DNA of 64,000 nucleotides from CAYTMY01 sp964618075 (GCA_964618075.1 CAZTZO010000005.1:11080-75079); one strand, 5' to 3'; positions 9,829 through 19,911 are shown, counted from the first letter of the stretch. The notes: generated by a model not told the origin, from the letters alone. Numbers and translations are program-made.

Positions 9829-11463
9829 TTATTTTTTCGTAGCGTTCTTATAAACACGGTTAAGTGCTACAGGATGGAATTCGATACCTGATACATTCTT
9901 GCTTATCATGTTCGCATTACACTGCGTATAAATCGGGTAGATTACGCACTCATCAAGAGCAATTTTTTCGGCATCTTTCAATGCTGACCATCTGCCTTTT
10001 GCATCACTCTTAAGATCTCCTGTAGTGCATTTGGCGATAATAGCATCATACTCTGAATTGCTCCACATACCGTAGTTGTTTGAGTTGCCGGTGACCCACA
10101 TGCCAAGATATGTCATAGGATCCGCATAGTCCGGTCCCCAACGCGTAAGTCCGAGACAGAAGTTTCCTTCCTGCATATCCAATACACGCTGTTTCTTGGG
10201 TTCAACTTTAAGAGTAATCGTCATTCCGTCAAACGTAGTTTCCAACTGTTCTTTAACAACAGCTGCTACCTTCTGCTGAATTTCGGTATCATCAACAATC
10301 ATTTCGAATTCAAATGTGCTCTTACCGAGTTCTGTCTTAGCTTTTTCGTAATATTCTTTTGCTTTTTTAGTATCGAATGAACACAAATCTTTAAATTCTT
10401 CCTGGTTGGCGCTGAAATCATCTCCGCTGGGTCCTGTCGCAAATTCGGGCGGTACTGCCGTAAATGTTGCTGTGGAACCATCCTTAAGAACATTATCAAC
10501 AATAGTCTGTCTGTCAATAGCAAACATCATTGCTTTTCTCATGTTGAGATTTGCAAGATCCGGATATTTTTCCATATTGGCACTGATATACCAAAGATAT
10601 CCTGCACCTACGCTTGTAAATTCCTTGTCGCTCTTAACCTGATCAACCTGATCTCCGGAAAGAAGGATGATGTCAAGGTCTCCGTTCTGGTAGCTGAGCA
10701 ATGCCTGCTGACTTTCCTTAATTACCTGATAATTAAGTGTTTTTATGCTAATCTTGCTTGCATCATAATAAGTTTCATTTTTCTCAAGTGTGAAACTTGT
10801 TGCTGCCGGTTCAAACGATTTCAGAATATACGCACCGTTACTGAGCATCGTTTCGGGACTCGTTGCATATGTGTCGCCGCATTTCTCGTAGAATTTCTGG
10901 TTTACGGGATAGAATGTCGGGAAATACAGTAACGAATCAAAGTATGCTACAGGAACTTCCAGTTCAACCTTGAGCGTTTTGTCGTCAACTGCCGTTACTC
11001 CAAGTGCCGAAAGAGGCATTGTTCCTTCTATAATAGCCGCAGCATTTTTAATCTGACCTACATCGCTCATCATATATGCATACTCGGAAGCGAGCGCAGG
11101 ATCGCAAGCTCTCTGCCATCCGAATACGAAGTCGGCTGCCGTAACGGCATCTCCGTTGCTCCATTTTGCATCATCACGAATTGTGAATGTATAAGTCAGA
11201 CCGTCTGCACTGACTTCTTCTTTTGCACAAAGTGCATCAATGGCGCCTCCGTTGGCGTCCATTTGCTTCAAACCGTCAACGCAGTCAGCGATAACTTCGA
11301 AGCTTGTTCCATCGGTAGCGACTTGTGCATCTAAGCTTTGAACTTCAACTTCGATCATTATGTTAAGAGCATCACTGTTGCCTGATTTCTTGCCGCATGC
11401 CGAAAAGCTCAGAACCATAGCGCAAACTAACAGAATCGCGCCGATTTGTTTCATGAGTTTCAT
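9829..11463 (-). CDS. oppA: Oligopeptide-binding lipoprotein (OppA type)
   Basis: The extracytoplasmic substrate-binding lipoprotein of the peptide importer, 544 aa, solute-binding family 5. The signal peptide ends in a lipobox with Cys23 (FSAC), after which the chain is tethered to the membrane. Family signatures include WSNGDAVTAADFVFGWQRA and the long C-terminal lobe with WGPDYADPMTYLGMW. The start ATG has GAGGAG just upstream. It is the first gene of the operon and sits 110 bases after its promoter. OppA proteins bind peptides of 2-5 or more residues with little sequence selectivity; the exact range is not predictable. Confidence 0.92.
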   Translation of the reverse strand: MKLMKQIGAILLVCAMVLSFSACGKKSGNSDALNIMIEVEVQSLDAQVATDGTSFEVIADCVDGLKQMDANGGAIDALCAKEEVSADGLTYTFTIRDDAKWSNGDAVTAADFVFGWQRACDPALASEYAYMMSDVGQIKNAAAIIEGTMPLSALGVTAVDDKTLKVELEVPVAYFDSLLYFPTFYPVNQKFYEKCGDTYATSPETMLSNGAYILKSFEPAATSFTLEKNETYYDASKISIKTLNYQVIKESQQALLSYQNGDLDIILLSGDQVDQVKSDKEFTSVGAGYLWYISANMEKYPDLANLNMRKAMMFAIDRQTIVDNVLKDGSTATFTAVPPEFATGPSGDDFSANQEEFKDLCSFDTKKAKEYYEKAKTELGKSTFEFEMIVDDTEIQQKVAAVVKEQLETTFDGMTITLKVEPKKQRVLDMQEGNFCLGLTRWGPDYADPMTYLGMWVTGNSNNYGMWSNSEYDAIIAKCTTGDLKSDAKGRWSALKDAEKIALDECVIYPIYTQCNANMISKNVSGIEFHPVALNRVYKNATKK

Positions 11464-11572
11464 ATTATTCTCCTCTCGTTTAATGAGCGAATATCCTAAA
11501 TTAACGTTTTATTAATATACAATAATAACCATTAATATATCACAGTAGACGGATACTCGTCCTTATTGTTAA

Positions 11573-11601
11573 AAATTACCACTTTTTCACTAAAAAGTCA
11601 A
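11573..11601 (-). promoter_or_regulatory. Sigma-A-type promoter of the opp operon
   Basis: On the minus strand TTGACT (11596-11601) is separated by 17 bases from TAATTT (11573-11578), a good housekeeping promoter about 110 bases upstream of oppA. The rest of 11464-11809 is very A+T-rich and holds no gene that I can see. Confidence 0.65.
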
Positions 11602-11809
11602 TGAATCAACACATAAAATGAGTACTTATTTTAAATGAGATTCTTTACTTTTTAAACTGATTTACTCTAATTGTTTTTTAATCAAACATATTAGTATTGT
11701 TTATTTCATATAATAATACTTTTTCATGGTAAATCGATATATTCATTCTTTTTATTTATAGACTATATTTAGAATAATTATACATTTTATATAATACAAA
11801 TTTGGAGTC

Positions 11810-11849
11810 GAATGATAAAAGCTGTGGTTTCCCACAGCTTTTATCATTC
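11810..11849 (-). terminator. Terminator after the iron-ADH-like gene
   Basis: A perfect 18-bp inverted repeat (arms at 11810-11827 and 11832-11849, core AAAGCTGTGG) with a 4-base loop, adjoining the stop codon of the ADH-like gene. The 3' arm itself ends in TTTTATC. Confidence 0.8.
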
Positions 11850-13028
11850 TTAGAATGCCATATTCAGTATTTCCGTAAGCTCGGTTTCAGCAAGCTGTAC
11901 AGGGTTACCGCCCTGTTTAACATTATTTACTATTTTATAAAAATCATCCTTCTTCACTCCCAATCTGGAAAGATTAGGGGTTTTTAGTTTTTCAGTCAAA
12001 GCCTTTAAATGCTCGCTGACAGCTCTCAATAAAACATCTGCTTTATCATACGAGTATTCAATGCCGGAGGCTAAGGAACCGATCTGTGCATATTTGGCTT
12101 TTGTTTCACTGTAGGCTTCGAAGAATTGAACTCGCCTCATATTTATTAGTGTAGCGGGATAAATCAATGCCGAGCATATTTCTCCATACGGTATATCATA
12201 AAGACCACCTATGGAATATGCGAGACCATGCAATGCCGTTAAGGTCGAATTCTGTGCTCCTACACCGGAGAGGAACGCTGCGTAACTCATTTTTTCGCGA
12301 AGTTTAATATCCTCCCCTTCATCTGTGCACACACCAACAAAGCTGTCGTTTATATTGCGCAGTCCCTCTTGCATTAACATATCCGTATAAGGCGTTGCAT
12401 CAGATGAAATATATGCTTCGATGATTTGACAATATGCACTAAACCCGGAATACATCGTTACAGGATACGAGCATGAAACGGTAAGCTGAGGATCTATGAT
12501 TGCAACGTTTGGCAGAAGCCTGATATGATGCAAAGAGCCTTTAAACGGTTCGTTTGTATACCTTGCAATAAATGCATACGATGTAGTCTCGCTTCCTGTT
12601 CCGGCAGTCGTAGGCACTGCTATAAGAGGAAGTCTTTGCCCGCTTATTTCTTTTTTACCTACTCCATGTATATAATCAGCAACGCTTCCCTTTTCAAAAA
12701 GCATGACTCGAAGAGCTTTGCCTGCATCTATTACGCTGCCTCCCCCGACAGCCACGATAGCATCGAAATCATTTTTCTTTATATCTTTTAAAAGAGCGTC
12801 TATCATGTCTACAGTAGGCTCGCTTACTATTTTTTTATTGGTAAACGCTATACCGTTTGACTTGAAGATTTCAACTATTTCGTCATATTTACCTGAATTG
12901 AAAAGCGAGGACTGCCCTGTTAAAAGCAACACTCTTTTACCGAATCGTTCAAGCGCTTTCGGTAGCATATTGATCTTGCCTGAGCCGAATAGCACCGTTG
13001 TAGGCATACGCAATTCAAATGAAAACAT
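11850..13028 (-). CDS. Iron-containing alcohol dehydrogenase family protein lacking most metal ligands
   Basis: A 392-aa protein of the Fe-ADH fold. The NAD(P)-binding half is canonical: GGGSVID at residues 95-101 and PTTAGTGSETTS at 139-150. The metal-binding half is not. Where the family has GxDALxHAxEAY, this protein has GFSAYCQIIEAY, so the ligand Asp is Ser197 and the first His is Gln201 (Gln also occurs in some relatives). His267 is kept (ALHGLAYSIGG), but the last ligand His of the PHG motif is Tyr281 (IPYGEI). Oxidation of simple alcohols by the usual Fe/Zn mechanism looks unlikely. The frame is intact. The gene stands alone between the opp promoter and the divergent thrC. Confidence 0.85.
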   Translation of the reverse strand: MFSFELRMPTTVLFGSGKINMLPKALERFGKRVLLLTGQSSLFNSGKYDEIVEIFKSNGIAFTNKKIVSEPTVDMIDALLKDIKKNDFDAIVAVGGGSVIDAGKALRVMLFEKGSVADYIHGVGKKEISGQRLPLIAVPTTAGTGSETTSYAFIARYTNEPFKGSLHHIRLLPNVAIIDPQLTVSCSYPVTMYSGFSAYCQIIEAYISSDATPYTDMLMQEGLRNINDSFVGVCTDEGEDIKLREKMSYAAFLSGVGAQNSTLTALHGLAYSIGGLYDIPYGEICSALIYPATLINMRRVQFFEAYSETKAKYAQIGSLASGIEYSYDKADVLLRAVSEHLKALTEKLKTPNLSRLGVKKDDFYKIVNNVKQGGNPVQLAETELTEILNMAF

Positions 13029-13104
13029 TACTCACCTCTTAATCTGTATTTATATTATACATTAACTTAATGTCATTTTAAAGAAAAAAATACCGTTAAT
13101 AGTC

Positions 13105-13133
13105 TTATATACATATAATCTTTATAGTATAAT
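13105..13133 (+). promoter_or_regulatory. Probable thrC promoter
   Basis: TTATAT (13105-13110), a 17-base spacer, then a perfect TATAAT (13128-13133), 26 bases before the thrC start. The -35 box is weak. Confidence 0.45.
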
Positions 13134-13159
13134 CAATAACAAAGATAAGGAAACAGTTT

Positions 13160-14629
13160 ATGAATTATAACAGCACCAGAGACAATAATACTCAGAAAAA
13201 AGCGTCCCAATGTATTTTAGAGGGTCTAAGCAAAGAAGGTGGGCTTTTTGTACCTTGCGAAACTGATAGAATACATTTTAACATCAATGAATTTAATCAT
13301 AAGAGCTACAGCTATATTGCAAAACAGGTCTTGACAACCTTCTTTACAGATTTTTCAAGCGAGCAGATAGATTTTTGCGTTTCAAACGCATACAATTCAT
13401 TGAACTTTTTTTCGGAAGATATCTTCGACGTACGCACATTTGACAATTTCAGTATACTTGAACTGACAACAGGAAGAACCTGTGCATTTAAAGACGCCGC
13501 ATTATCTATCCTTGCACATCTGATAAATTGCGCAAAACAAAATTTACATGACAATAAAAAAACCGCAATTCTTACGGCAACATCAGGCGATACAGGCAAG
13601 GCAGCTATGGAGGGATTTGCAAACGTTTCCAATACCGACGTGTTTGTGTTTTATCCATATAACGGTGTCAGTGCGCTTCAGCTAAAACAGATGTTGACGC
13701 AACGAGGTGACAATGTACGCGCTTATGCTCTGCGTGGCAATTTCGATGACGCTCAAACCGCTGTAAAAAATGTATTTAACGATTTGAATTTCAAAGAAAA
13801 AGCACTTCTTAAGAACGCCGAGCTTTCCTCTGCTAATTCGATAAACATAGGCAGACTAATACCGCAAATCGTTTACTATTACTATTCCTACGTTAAGCTT
13901 GTAGACAATAATGTAATCAAAATGGGTGAAGAGATAAATTTCTGCGTCCCAACTGGCAACTTCGGAAACATTCTGGCAGGCTATTATGCATTAAAAACTG
14001 GACTTCCTATCAATAAATTATTATGCGCCTCCAATTCCAATAATGTATTGACGGACTTTTTTAATACTAATAAATATGACAAAAACAGAGAGTTTAAGCG
14101 TACAATATCACCGTCAATGGATATATTGATATCAAGCAATTTAGAGCGTCTTATTTACGAAATAAATTCCAAAAGCGATACTCTTACTAAAGAATGTATG
14201 AGCCTTTTAGCTCAAAAAGGTTATTATGAGGTAAATAATAACAGTATATTTGATATCTTCTATGCCGATTACGCAAGTGAAAATGACATACGAAACAGAA
14301 TTAAGACTGTCTATGAAAAATATAATTATTTACTTGATCCGCATACTGCCGTCGGATATAAGACTATGGAAAGCTATAATAAAAACAACAGTGATGAACA
14401 TCATACTGTCCTGCTTTCAACGGCAAGTCCTTATAAATTTGCGCCTGACGTGCTTTATTCTCTGACAGGAAAGATGCAAAACGACGCCATAAAAGCACTT
14501 TATGAGTTAAATGATTATACAAAAGCGCCGATACCTAAGCCGCTTTATGAACTCTCAGAGTTACCATTAAAAGAAGAGATAGTAATTAATAAAGAAGATA
14601 TAGAAGATATAATACTTACTAACATTTAA
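13160..14629 (+). CDS. thrC: Threonine synthase
   Basis: Converts O-phosphohomoserine to threonine with PLP. It is 489 aa, the long (E. coli/fungal-like) form. The N-terminal domain starts with MNYNSTRDNN and EGLSKEGGLFVP, the typical opening. The PLP lysine is K111 in TGRTCAFKD, followed by TATSGDTGKAA, the phosphate-binding loop. CVPTGNFGNILAGYYA and SNSNNVLTDFF are further family blocks. The start ATG has AAGGA upstream. thrB follows 11 bases later and makes its substrate, so the two form an operon ending at a shared terminator with argS. Confidence 0.95.
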   Translation: MNYNSTRDNNTQKKASQCILEGLSKEGGLFVPCETDRIHFNINEFNHKSYSYIAKQVLTTFFTDFSSEQIDFCVSNAYNSLNFFSEDIFDVRTFDNFSILELTTGRTCAFKDAALSILAHLINCAKQNLHDNKKTAILTATSGDTGKAAMEGFANVSNTDVFVFYPYNGVSALQLKQMLTQRGDNVRAYALRGNFDDAQTAVKNVFNDLNFKEKALLKNAELSSANSINIGRLIPQIVYYYYSYVKLVDNNVIKMGEEINFCVPTGNFGNILAGYYALKTGLPINKLLCASNSNNVLTDFFNTNKYDKNREFKRTISPSMDILISSNLERLIYEINSKSDTLTKECMSLLAQKGYYEVNNNSIFDIFYADYASENDIRNRIKTVYEKYNYLLDPHTAVGYKTMESYNKNNSDEHHTVLLSTASPYKFAPDVLYSLTGKMQNDAIKALYELNDYTKAPIPKPLYELSELPLKEEIVINKEDIEDIILTNI

Positions 14630-14640
14630 AAGGAGCTTTT

Positions 14641-15528
14641 ATGATAGAAATAACATCAAACGCAACCTCGGCAAACTTGGCATGCGGTTTTGATTGCTTT
14701 GGAATTAGCCTGAGTATGGCAAATACATTTAAATTTGAAGAATTCGACGACGCCATTATAGTAAACAATTATGCCGATACCATAAGAAATAAAGAAAATC
14801 TGGTAATACAAAGCCTCTACCATACACTTGATGTGTTGGGTAAAAAGTTAAAAGGCGTAAGACTTGATATAAAGACGGGTATACCACTTTCACGAGGACT
14901 CGGAAGCAGTGCTTCTTGTATATCGGCGGGAGTTTTGGCAGGATATCTGCTTACGGGAAACAAACCGGATTTTGATGAAATCTTTGATATTGCCTGTATT
15001 ATTGAAGGACATCCGGATAACCTCGCGCCAAATATTTTCGGCGGCGCACGAATGTCTTTTAATTCTGACGGTAAATTCTATCAGACGGATTTTATAATAC
15101 CCGAAAAATATGTATTCTTGGCAATAATTCCGGACTATACATTATCTACTCAAAAATCAAGAAATGTCTTACCTGATTCATATAGTCGTGAGGATGTGGT
15201 TTTCAACATCAGCAGAGCAGCAATGCTTGTTAAAGGGTTTTATTCATCTGATGATGACCTTATAGCAATAGCTCTCGATGATAAAATACACCAGCCTTAC
15301 AGGTTTCCCCTTATAAAAAATTATGAACAAATAAGAAAAGTATGTATGAGAAATGCAGCCCTAGGCACATATTTAAGCGGCGCAGGACCGAGTATCATGG
15401 CAATATGCTCCGATAAGAAGAAGGCTGTTAAAATAGCTAATGAATTATCTTCTCCTTCTTACAGATGCGTCGTCATGACTCTTAACAACATGCCAATTCA
15501 GTATACCTGCAATGAGCTTCATCACTAA
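14641..15528 (+). CDS. thrB: Homoserine kinase
   Basis: Phosphorylates homoserine to O-phosphohomoserine, the substrate of ThrC. It is 295 aa, a GHMP-family kinase. The ATP-binding loop PLSRGLGSSASC lies at residues 82-93, and the C-terminal motif LGTYLSGAGPSIMAIC is present. The N-terminus (ITSNATSANLACGFDCFGISL) matches the family. AAAAGGAG precedes the ATG. Homoserine dehydrogenase is not in the window. Confidence 0.95.
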   Translation: MIEITSNATSANLACGFDCFGISLSMANTFKFEEFDDAIIVNNYADTIRNKENLVIQSLYHTLDVLGKKLKGVRLDIKTGIPLSRGLGSSASCISAGVLAGYLLTGNKPDFDEIFDIACIIEGHPDNLAPNIFGGARMSFNSDGKFYQTDFIIPEKYVFLAIIPDYTLSTQKSRNVLPDSYSREDVVFNISRAAMLVKGFYSSDDDLIAIALDDKIHQPYRFPLIKNYEQIRKVCMRNAALGTYLSGAGPSIMAICSDKKKAVKIANELSSPSYRCVVMTLNNMPIQYTCNELHH

Positions 15529-15549
15529 TTCACATTTTTATGCTTACTA

Positions 15550-15582
15550 AAAACGGTACTGTTTAGAAAACAGTACCGTTTT
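15550..15582. terminator. Bidirectional terminator between thrB and argS
   Basis: A 15-bp inverted repeat (AAAACGGTACTGTTT / AAACAGTACCGTTTT) with a 3-base loop and T runs on both strands, between convergent genes. Confidence 0.85.
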
Positions 15583-15607
15583 ATTATATCTTTTACTTAG
15601 GTTCTAC

Positions 15608-17275
15608 CTACATCATTTCCGGCGCATTCACTCCGAGTATCATCAATGCATGTTTCAATACATAACCGCAACCCTCGACCAGATCCAATCTGGCATTCAT
15701 AAGCTCAGGGTTGTCATTGTTTACTCGACAAGCATTATAGAAGCTATGAAAATCAGATGCAAGATCATATGCGTAATGCGTTATTTTCGAAGGATCAAGC
15801 TCTGCGGCAGCTACGCTTAATTCCTTTGAAAAAGAAGACATTTTTTTCAATAGTGCAATCTCTGTTTTGTCTGTCAATAAAGAATAATTGGCTTTTTGCT
15901 CCGCTTTCTTTACGTTTCGCAATATAGAACGTATTCTTGCATGAGCATACTGCACATAAAAAACAGGATTTTCATTTGTCTGTTTAACGGCAAGATCCAA
16001 ATCAAAATCAATATGAGAATTGGGATTTGAACAGTTAAATATGAACCTTACAGCGTCCTTCGGAACCTCGTTAAGCATCTCATCTAGAGTAACGGCGTCT
16101 CCCCTTCTTTTAGACATTCTCACAGTTTCATCATTCTTTATAAGATGCACAAGCTGCATTAGAACAATCTGAAGCCTTTCGGATTTCACTCCCGCAGCCT
16201 CCATAGCCATTTTCAGTCTGTGAACATGCCCGTGATGATCGGCGCCCCAAACGTTGACTGCCAAATCAAAATCCCTTTTTATAAATTTGTTTAAATGGTA
16301 AGCAATATCAGCAGCATAATATGTTGCTATTTTATTCGAGCGGATAAGAACTTCGTCCTTCTCACAGTCGTAATCGGTAGCTTTAAACCACACGGCACCG
16401 TCTTTTGTATATGTTGCGCCCTTCTTAGTTAAGTATTCAATGGCTTCGTTGACAGCTCCTGTTTTGTGAAGCTCGCTTTCCTTAAACCATACGTCATAGA
16501 CAATCCCGTACTTTTCCAGTACTTCCTGCATGTTCGATATATTTTTGCTCAATGCAAATTCAACAAGAGCGCTTTCTCTTTCCTCTTCACTCTTGTCTTT
16601 TAATATATCTTTATTAATATCATAATAACTGTGCGCAAGGTCGGTAATATCCATGCCCATATATCCGCTTTCATCAAACGGATAATCGGCGTTGAATATC
16701 TGCATGTAACGCGAAGAAAGAGATTGACCGAATTTTAATATTTGGTTTCCTGCATCATTCAGATAGAATTCTTTCGTGACATTCCACCCGCAAGCCTTGT
16801 ATATATTTGCAATTACATCACCTATCGCGCCGCCTCTTGCATTGCCTATATGTAAAGGCCCTGTTGGATTAGCGCTTACATATTCCACGTTTATGCTTTT
16901 GGGGTTCGTCTGTGTTATGCAGCCATAATCCTCTTTTTCTTCAATTATGACTGACAACTCATTGTACAACCATGAATTCTTTATATAAAAATTTATAAAA
17001 CCCGCTCCCGCTATTTCGGTTTTTTCTATAAAGATATTATCATCTGACAAATGCGCTATTATTTCCGATGCTATTTCTCTTGGATTTTTTGCAAAAAGCT
17101 TTGCAAGCTGCATTGCCGAATTGACTGAAAAATCCCCGTATTTTTCCTCTCTGGGTACTTCAACCGAAACGCAAAACCCTTCCGGCAAATCCTTACCATA
17201 AATTTCAGCCGTTTCCTTTACCGCATTTAACACCAAAGAGCTGATCTCTTTTTCCAAACTTAATTTTCCGGACAT
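15608..17275 (-). CDS. argS: Arginyl-tRNA synthetase
   Basis: Charges tRNA-Arg; class I synthetase, 555 aa from the chosen start. The HIGH motif is GPLHIGNARGG, preceded by EYVSANPTGP, and the KMSKS-like motif is VRMSKRRGDAVTL. The N-terminal additional domain and the C-terminal DALR anticodon domain (FYVQYAHARI...LMILGV) are complete. I chose the ATG at 17273-17275: the ddl stop TAA is one base upstream (TAATATG), so translation is probably coupled, and there is no good ribosome binding site. The frame can extend to a TTG at 17323, inside ddl, which lies just downstream of weak purine-rich sequence. Confidence 0.94.
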   Translation of the reverse strand: MSGKLSLEKEISSLVLNAVKETAEIYGKDLPEGFCVSVEVPREEKYGDFSVNSAMQLAKLFAKNPREIASEIIAHLSDDNIFIEKTEIAGAGFINFYIKNSWLYNELSVIIEEKEDYGCITQTNPKSINVEYVSANPTGPLHIGNARGGAIGDVIANIYKACGWNVTKEFYLNDAGNQILKFGQSLSSRYMQIFNADYPFDESGYMGMDITDLAHSYYDINKDILKDKSEEERESALVEFALSKNISNMQEVLEKYGIVYDVWFKESELHKTGAVNEAIEYLTKKGATYTKDGAVWFKATDYDCEKDEVLIRSNKIATYYAADIAYHLNKFIKRDFDLAVNVWGADHHGHVHRLKMAMEAAGVKSERLQIVLMQLVHLIKNDETVRMSKRRGDAVTLDEMLNEVPKDAVRFIFNCSNPNSHIDFDLDLAVKQTNENPVFYVQYAHARIRSILRNVKKAEQKANYSLLTDKTEIALLKKMSSFSKELSVAAAELDPSKITHYAYDLASDFHSFYNACRVNNDNPELMNARLDLVEGCGYVLKHALMILGVNAPEMM

Positions 17276-17276
17276 A

Positions 17277-18350
17277 TTAATGTTTTTTAAACGAAAGTTC
17301 CTTCCTGTTGTTGTATCTTTCAAAGCCGAAATCTATAAGCTTTGTTATTAATGCAGAATATTCTATGCCGCTTGCCTGCCATAATTTCGGGTACATGCTT
17401 ATATTTGTAAATCCCGGCATCGTGTTTATTTCGTTAAGGATAATACCGTAGTTGTCCTTTTTAACAAAAAAATCCACTCTCGACAAACCACTGCAGCATA
17501 AAGCTTTAAATGCCTTCTGCGCATATTCCTTTAAATTCGCCGTTACAGCCTGAGGTAGCGGCGCAGGTATTTCAATCTTTGAAGAGTCACCGCTATTATA
17601 CTTTGCTTCATAGTCATAAAAGTCATTGCATGGAACTATCATACCGGGGCAGCTTACGTTTGGTTGATCGTTTCCGAGCACGGCAAGCTCGACTTCGTAT
17701 CCGTCTATACATTCTTCAATAAGAATTTTTTCATCATATATTATCGCTTCATACAATGCACCGGTTAAGGTGTCTTTCCCCGTTACCTTTGAAATCCCCA
17801 CACTTGAGCCTGCATTCGCCGGTTTGATAAATATAGGGTATGAGAATGTTGATTCGATTCTATCAATACATTCATTGATATTCGTTTTTATATCGCTTTT
17901 GTTAATCGTTATTGATTTTGCAACCGGGATTCCCTCGGATTCGAAAATGACCTTGGCAATCTGTTTGTCCATAGCGGCGGCAGATGATAATACTCCGCAT
18001 CCTACATAAGGTTTATCCAGCATTTCGAATAATCCCTGAATTGTTCCGTCCTCACCGTATGTGCCATGCAAAATAGGAAAAAAGATATCTATATTTTTGA
18101 TTTCATCGTCAGAGAACAAAGAAATATCATCTTTTATATTTGCTTCATCCTTTTCCCATGTATCGCTTTCTATATTATCAATCTTTCCTGTATATATTTT
18201 CCAATTACCGTCTCTTGTTATTCCGATTAGAGTTAAATCATATTTATCCCTGTCTATCGCTCGAATAACATTTGATGCGGAAACCAAGGACACCTCGTGT
18301 TCACCGCTTCTTCCTCCGAATAATACTCCGATATTAGTTTTTTTTGTCAT
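17277..18350 (-). CDS. ddl: D-alanine--D-alanine ligase
   Basis: An ATP-grasp enzyme that makes D-Ala-D-Ala for peptidoglycan, 357 aa. The N-terminal GGRSGEHEVSLVSA is the signature, HGTYGEDGTIQGLFE the second, and SRVDFFV and EINTMPGFTNISMYP carry the metal and substrate residues. The Tyr in the omega-loop (YEAKYNSG) fits a D-Ala rather than D-lactate ligase. The start has GGAG upstream. MurF, which uses the product, is encoded about 37 kb away in this window. Confidence 0.95.
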   Translation of the reverse strand: MTKKTNIGVLFGGRSGEHEVSLVSASNVIRAIDRDKYDLTLIGITRDGNWKIYTGKIDNIESDTWEKDEANIKDDISLFSDDEIKNIDIFFPILHGTYGEDGTIQGLFEMLDKPYVGCGVLSSAAAMDKQIAKVIFESEGIPVAKSITINKSDIKTNINECIDRIESTFSYPIFIKPANAGSSVGISKVTGKDTLTGALYEAIIYDEKILIEECIDGYEVELAVLGNDQPNVSCPGMIVPCNDFYDYEAKYNSGDSSKIEIPAPLPQAVTANLKEYAQKAFKALCCSGLSRVDFFVKKDNYGIILNEINTMPGFTNISMYPKLWQASGIEYSALITKLIDFGFERYNNRKELSFKKH

Positions 18351-18364
18351 AATACTCTCCGCAT

Positions 18365-19819
18365 TTATTTATAACTGTGTTCACTGACAAGCTTTTTCTT
18401 CATATCAAACAATTTATCAGACAAATCCACATGATATTCGTTCGGGTTGATAAAACGCAAATTCTCGTCCCAGAAATGCGTTCTTCTCTGTTTGTAATAT
18501 GTCGCTATTTCTTCAAGAGGTCTTTCTTTATATACAAGCTTTCCTTTTTTATATATGCATTCAAGCATATCCTCAGTATAAAAATCTGTCAATACTCTTT
18601 GCTTATATGTGAATAATGGATGATATATTTTCAAAGGCTTGCTTATATCTATTGCTTCCTCTTCGAGCATTATAAGATCCGCAAGAGCTTTTTGGGTTTT
18701 ATTGTCAAAAATCCTCACAGTCTTTTTAAATCCGGGGTTAGTTATCTTTCCAGGTTCGTCGGATATTTTTATTTTGGGTATTCTTCTATTATCCTGTGTG
18801 GTTATTTCAGAGAGCTTGTAAACCGCTCCCAATGCGGGAGTACCGTCGCCCGTCATCATTTTTGTGCCTACTCCCCACATAGTTATCTTCGAGTCTTGAG
18901 CCTTTAGATCACTTATTAAATATTCATCCAAATCAGAAGAGGCGGATATTATAGCCTTTTGAAAGCCTTCTGCGTCAAACATTTCTCTGGCTTTTTTGGA
19001 AAGATATGCAAGATCGCCGGAATCAAGCCTGATACCATATGCGCCTGTTAATTTATTTTCATCGCGCAGCTTTCTGAATAGTTTCAATGCGTTTGGTATC
19101 CCGCTGTTGATCGTATCGTATGTATCAACTAATACAATTACATTGTCGGGATTTTGCTGCGCAAATTTTTCAAAAGCATCATATTCATCGTCAAAGCACA
19201 TCACATAAGCGTGAGACATGGTGCCTTTTGAAACACAACCGAATCTGTATTCTGCTTCAACATTACTTGTGGCGTTGCAGCCTCCGATTATAGCTGCTCT
19301 CGCTCCGAATAAAGCTGATTCTGTGCCATGAGCTCTTCTCATACCGAATTCAAGTACGATATCGTCCTTTGCCGCCATTCTCACTCTTGAAGCCTTTGTG
19401 GCAATAAGTGATTCGTGATTGATTATAGCAAGAATCGCAGTTTCCAGTATATGAGCTTCCGGCATGGGAGCTTGTACCCTTACAAGAGGCTCCTGAGGGA
19501 AAACGATATCTCCTTCCTTTACTGTATAGATATCGCCTGAGAATTTAAAGTCGCGTATAAATTCAAGATACTCCTTACACAGCTCGGGATGATTGTTTCT
19601 GAGCATATCCACATCCTCGCCCGTAAATTGGAGAGATTCGATATATTCAACGATCTGTTCCGTCCCCGCGAATACCGTATAACCGCCGTGGAAGGGATTT
19701 TGTCGGATAAAAGCGTCAAATACGCCAACATTATTCTGCATACCGTATTTGAAATATACATTTCCCGTACTCATCTGATAATAATCGGTGGCAAGGTTCA
19801 ATTTTCTTCGTTCTTTCAT
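18365..19819 (-). CDS. pncB: Nicotinate phosphoribosyltransferase
   Basis: Makes nicotinate mononucleotide from nicotinate and PRPP in NAD salvage. It is 484 aa, the length of the bacterial long form. The N-terminal LATDYYQMSTGNVYFKYG, EFGMRRAHGTESALFGARAAIIGGCNATSN (phosphoribosyl-binding region) and GIRLDSGDLAYLSKKAR are family blocks. It lies 14 bases upstream of ddl on the same strand, so the two may be co-transcribed with argS. Confidence 0.93.
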   Translation of the reverse strand: MKERRKLNLATDYYQMSTGNVYFKYGMQNNVGVFDAFIRQNPFHGGYTVFAGTEQIVEYIESLQFTGEDVDMLRNNHPELCKEYLEFIRDFKFSGDIYTVKEGDIVFPQEPLVRVQAPMPEAHILETAILAIINHESLIATKASRVRMAAKDDIVLEFGMRRAHGTESALFGARAAIIGGCNATSNVEAEYRFGCVSKGTMSHAYVMCFDDEYDAFEKFAQQNPDNVIVLVDTYDTINSGIPNALKLFRKLRDENKLTGAYGIRLDSGDLAYLSKKAREMFDAEGFQKAIISASSDLDEYLISDLKAQDSKITMWGVGTKMMTGDGTPALGAVYKLSEITTQDNRRIPKIKISDEPGKITNPGFKKTVRIFDNKTQKALADLIMLEEEAIDISKPLKIYHPLFTYKQRVLTDFYTEDMLECIYKKGKLVYKERPLEEIATYYKQRRTHFWDENLRFINPNEYHVDLSDKLFDMKKKLVSEHSYK

Positions 19820-19911
19820 CTTCTTCGACCTTTTCTTTTATTTCGATACGTAGAAAAATTATAACACAATGCTCATGCAATTTCACTCTATTTATAAAAT
19901 CTGCTAAAATG

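Noticed and set aside
11810..11849. Perfect 18-bp palindrome as a possible mobile or regulatory element
   Set aside because: Position right at a stop codon and the A/T flanks fit an ordinary terminator.
15600..19820. T-box or other leader in front of argS or pncB
   Set aside because: No AGGGTGG-type T-box sequence is found; argS is coupled to ddl instead.
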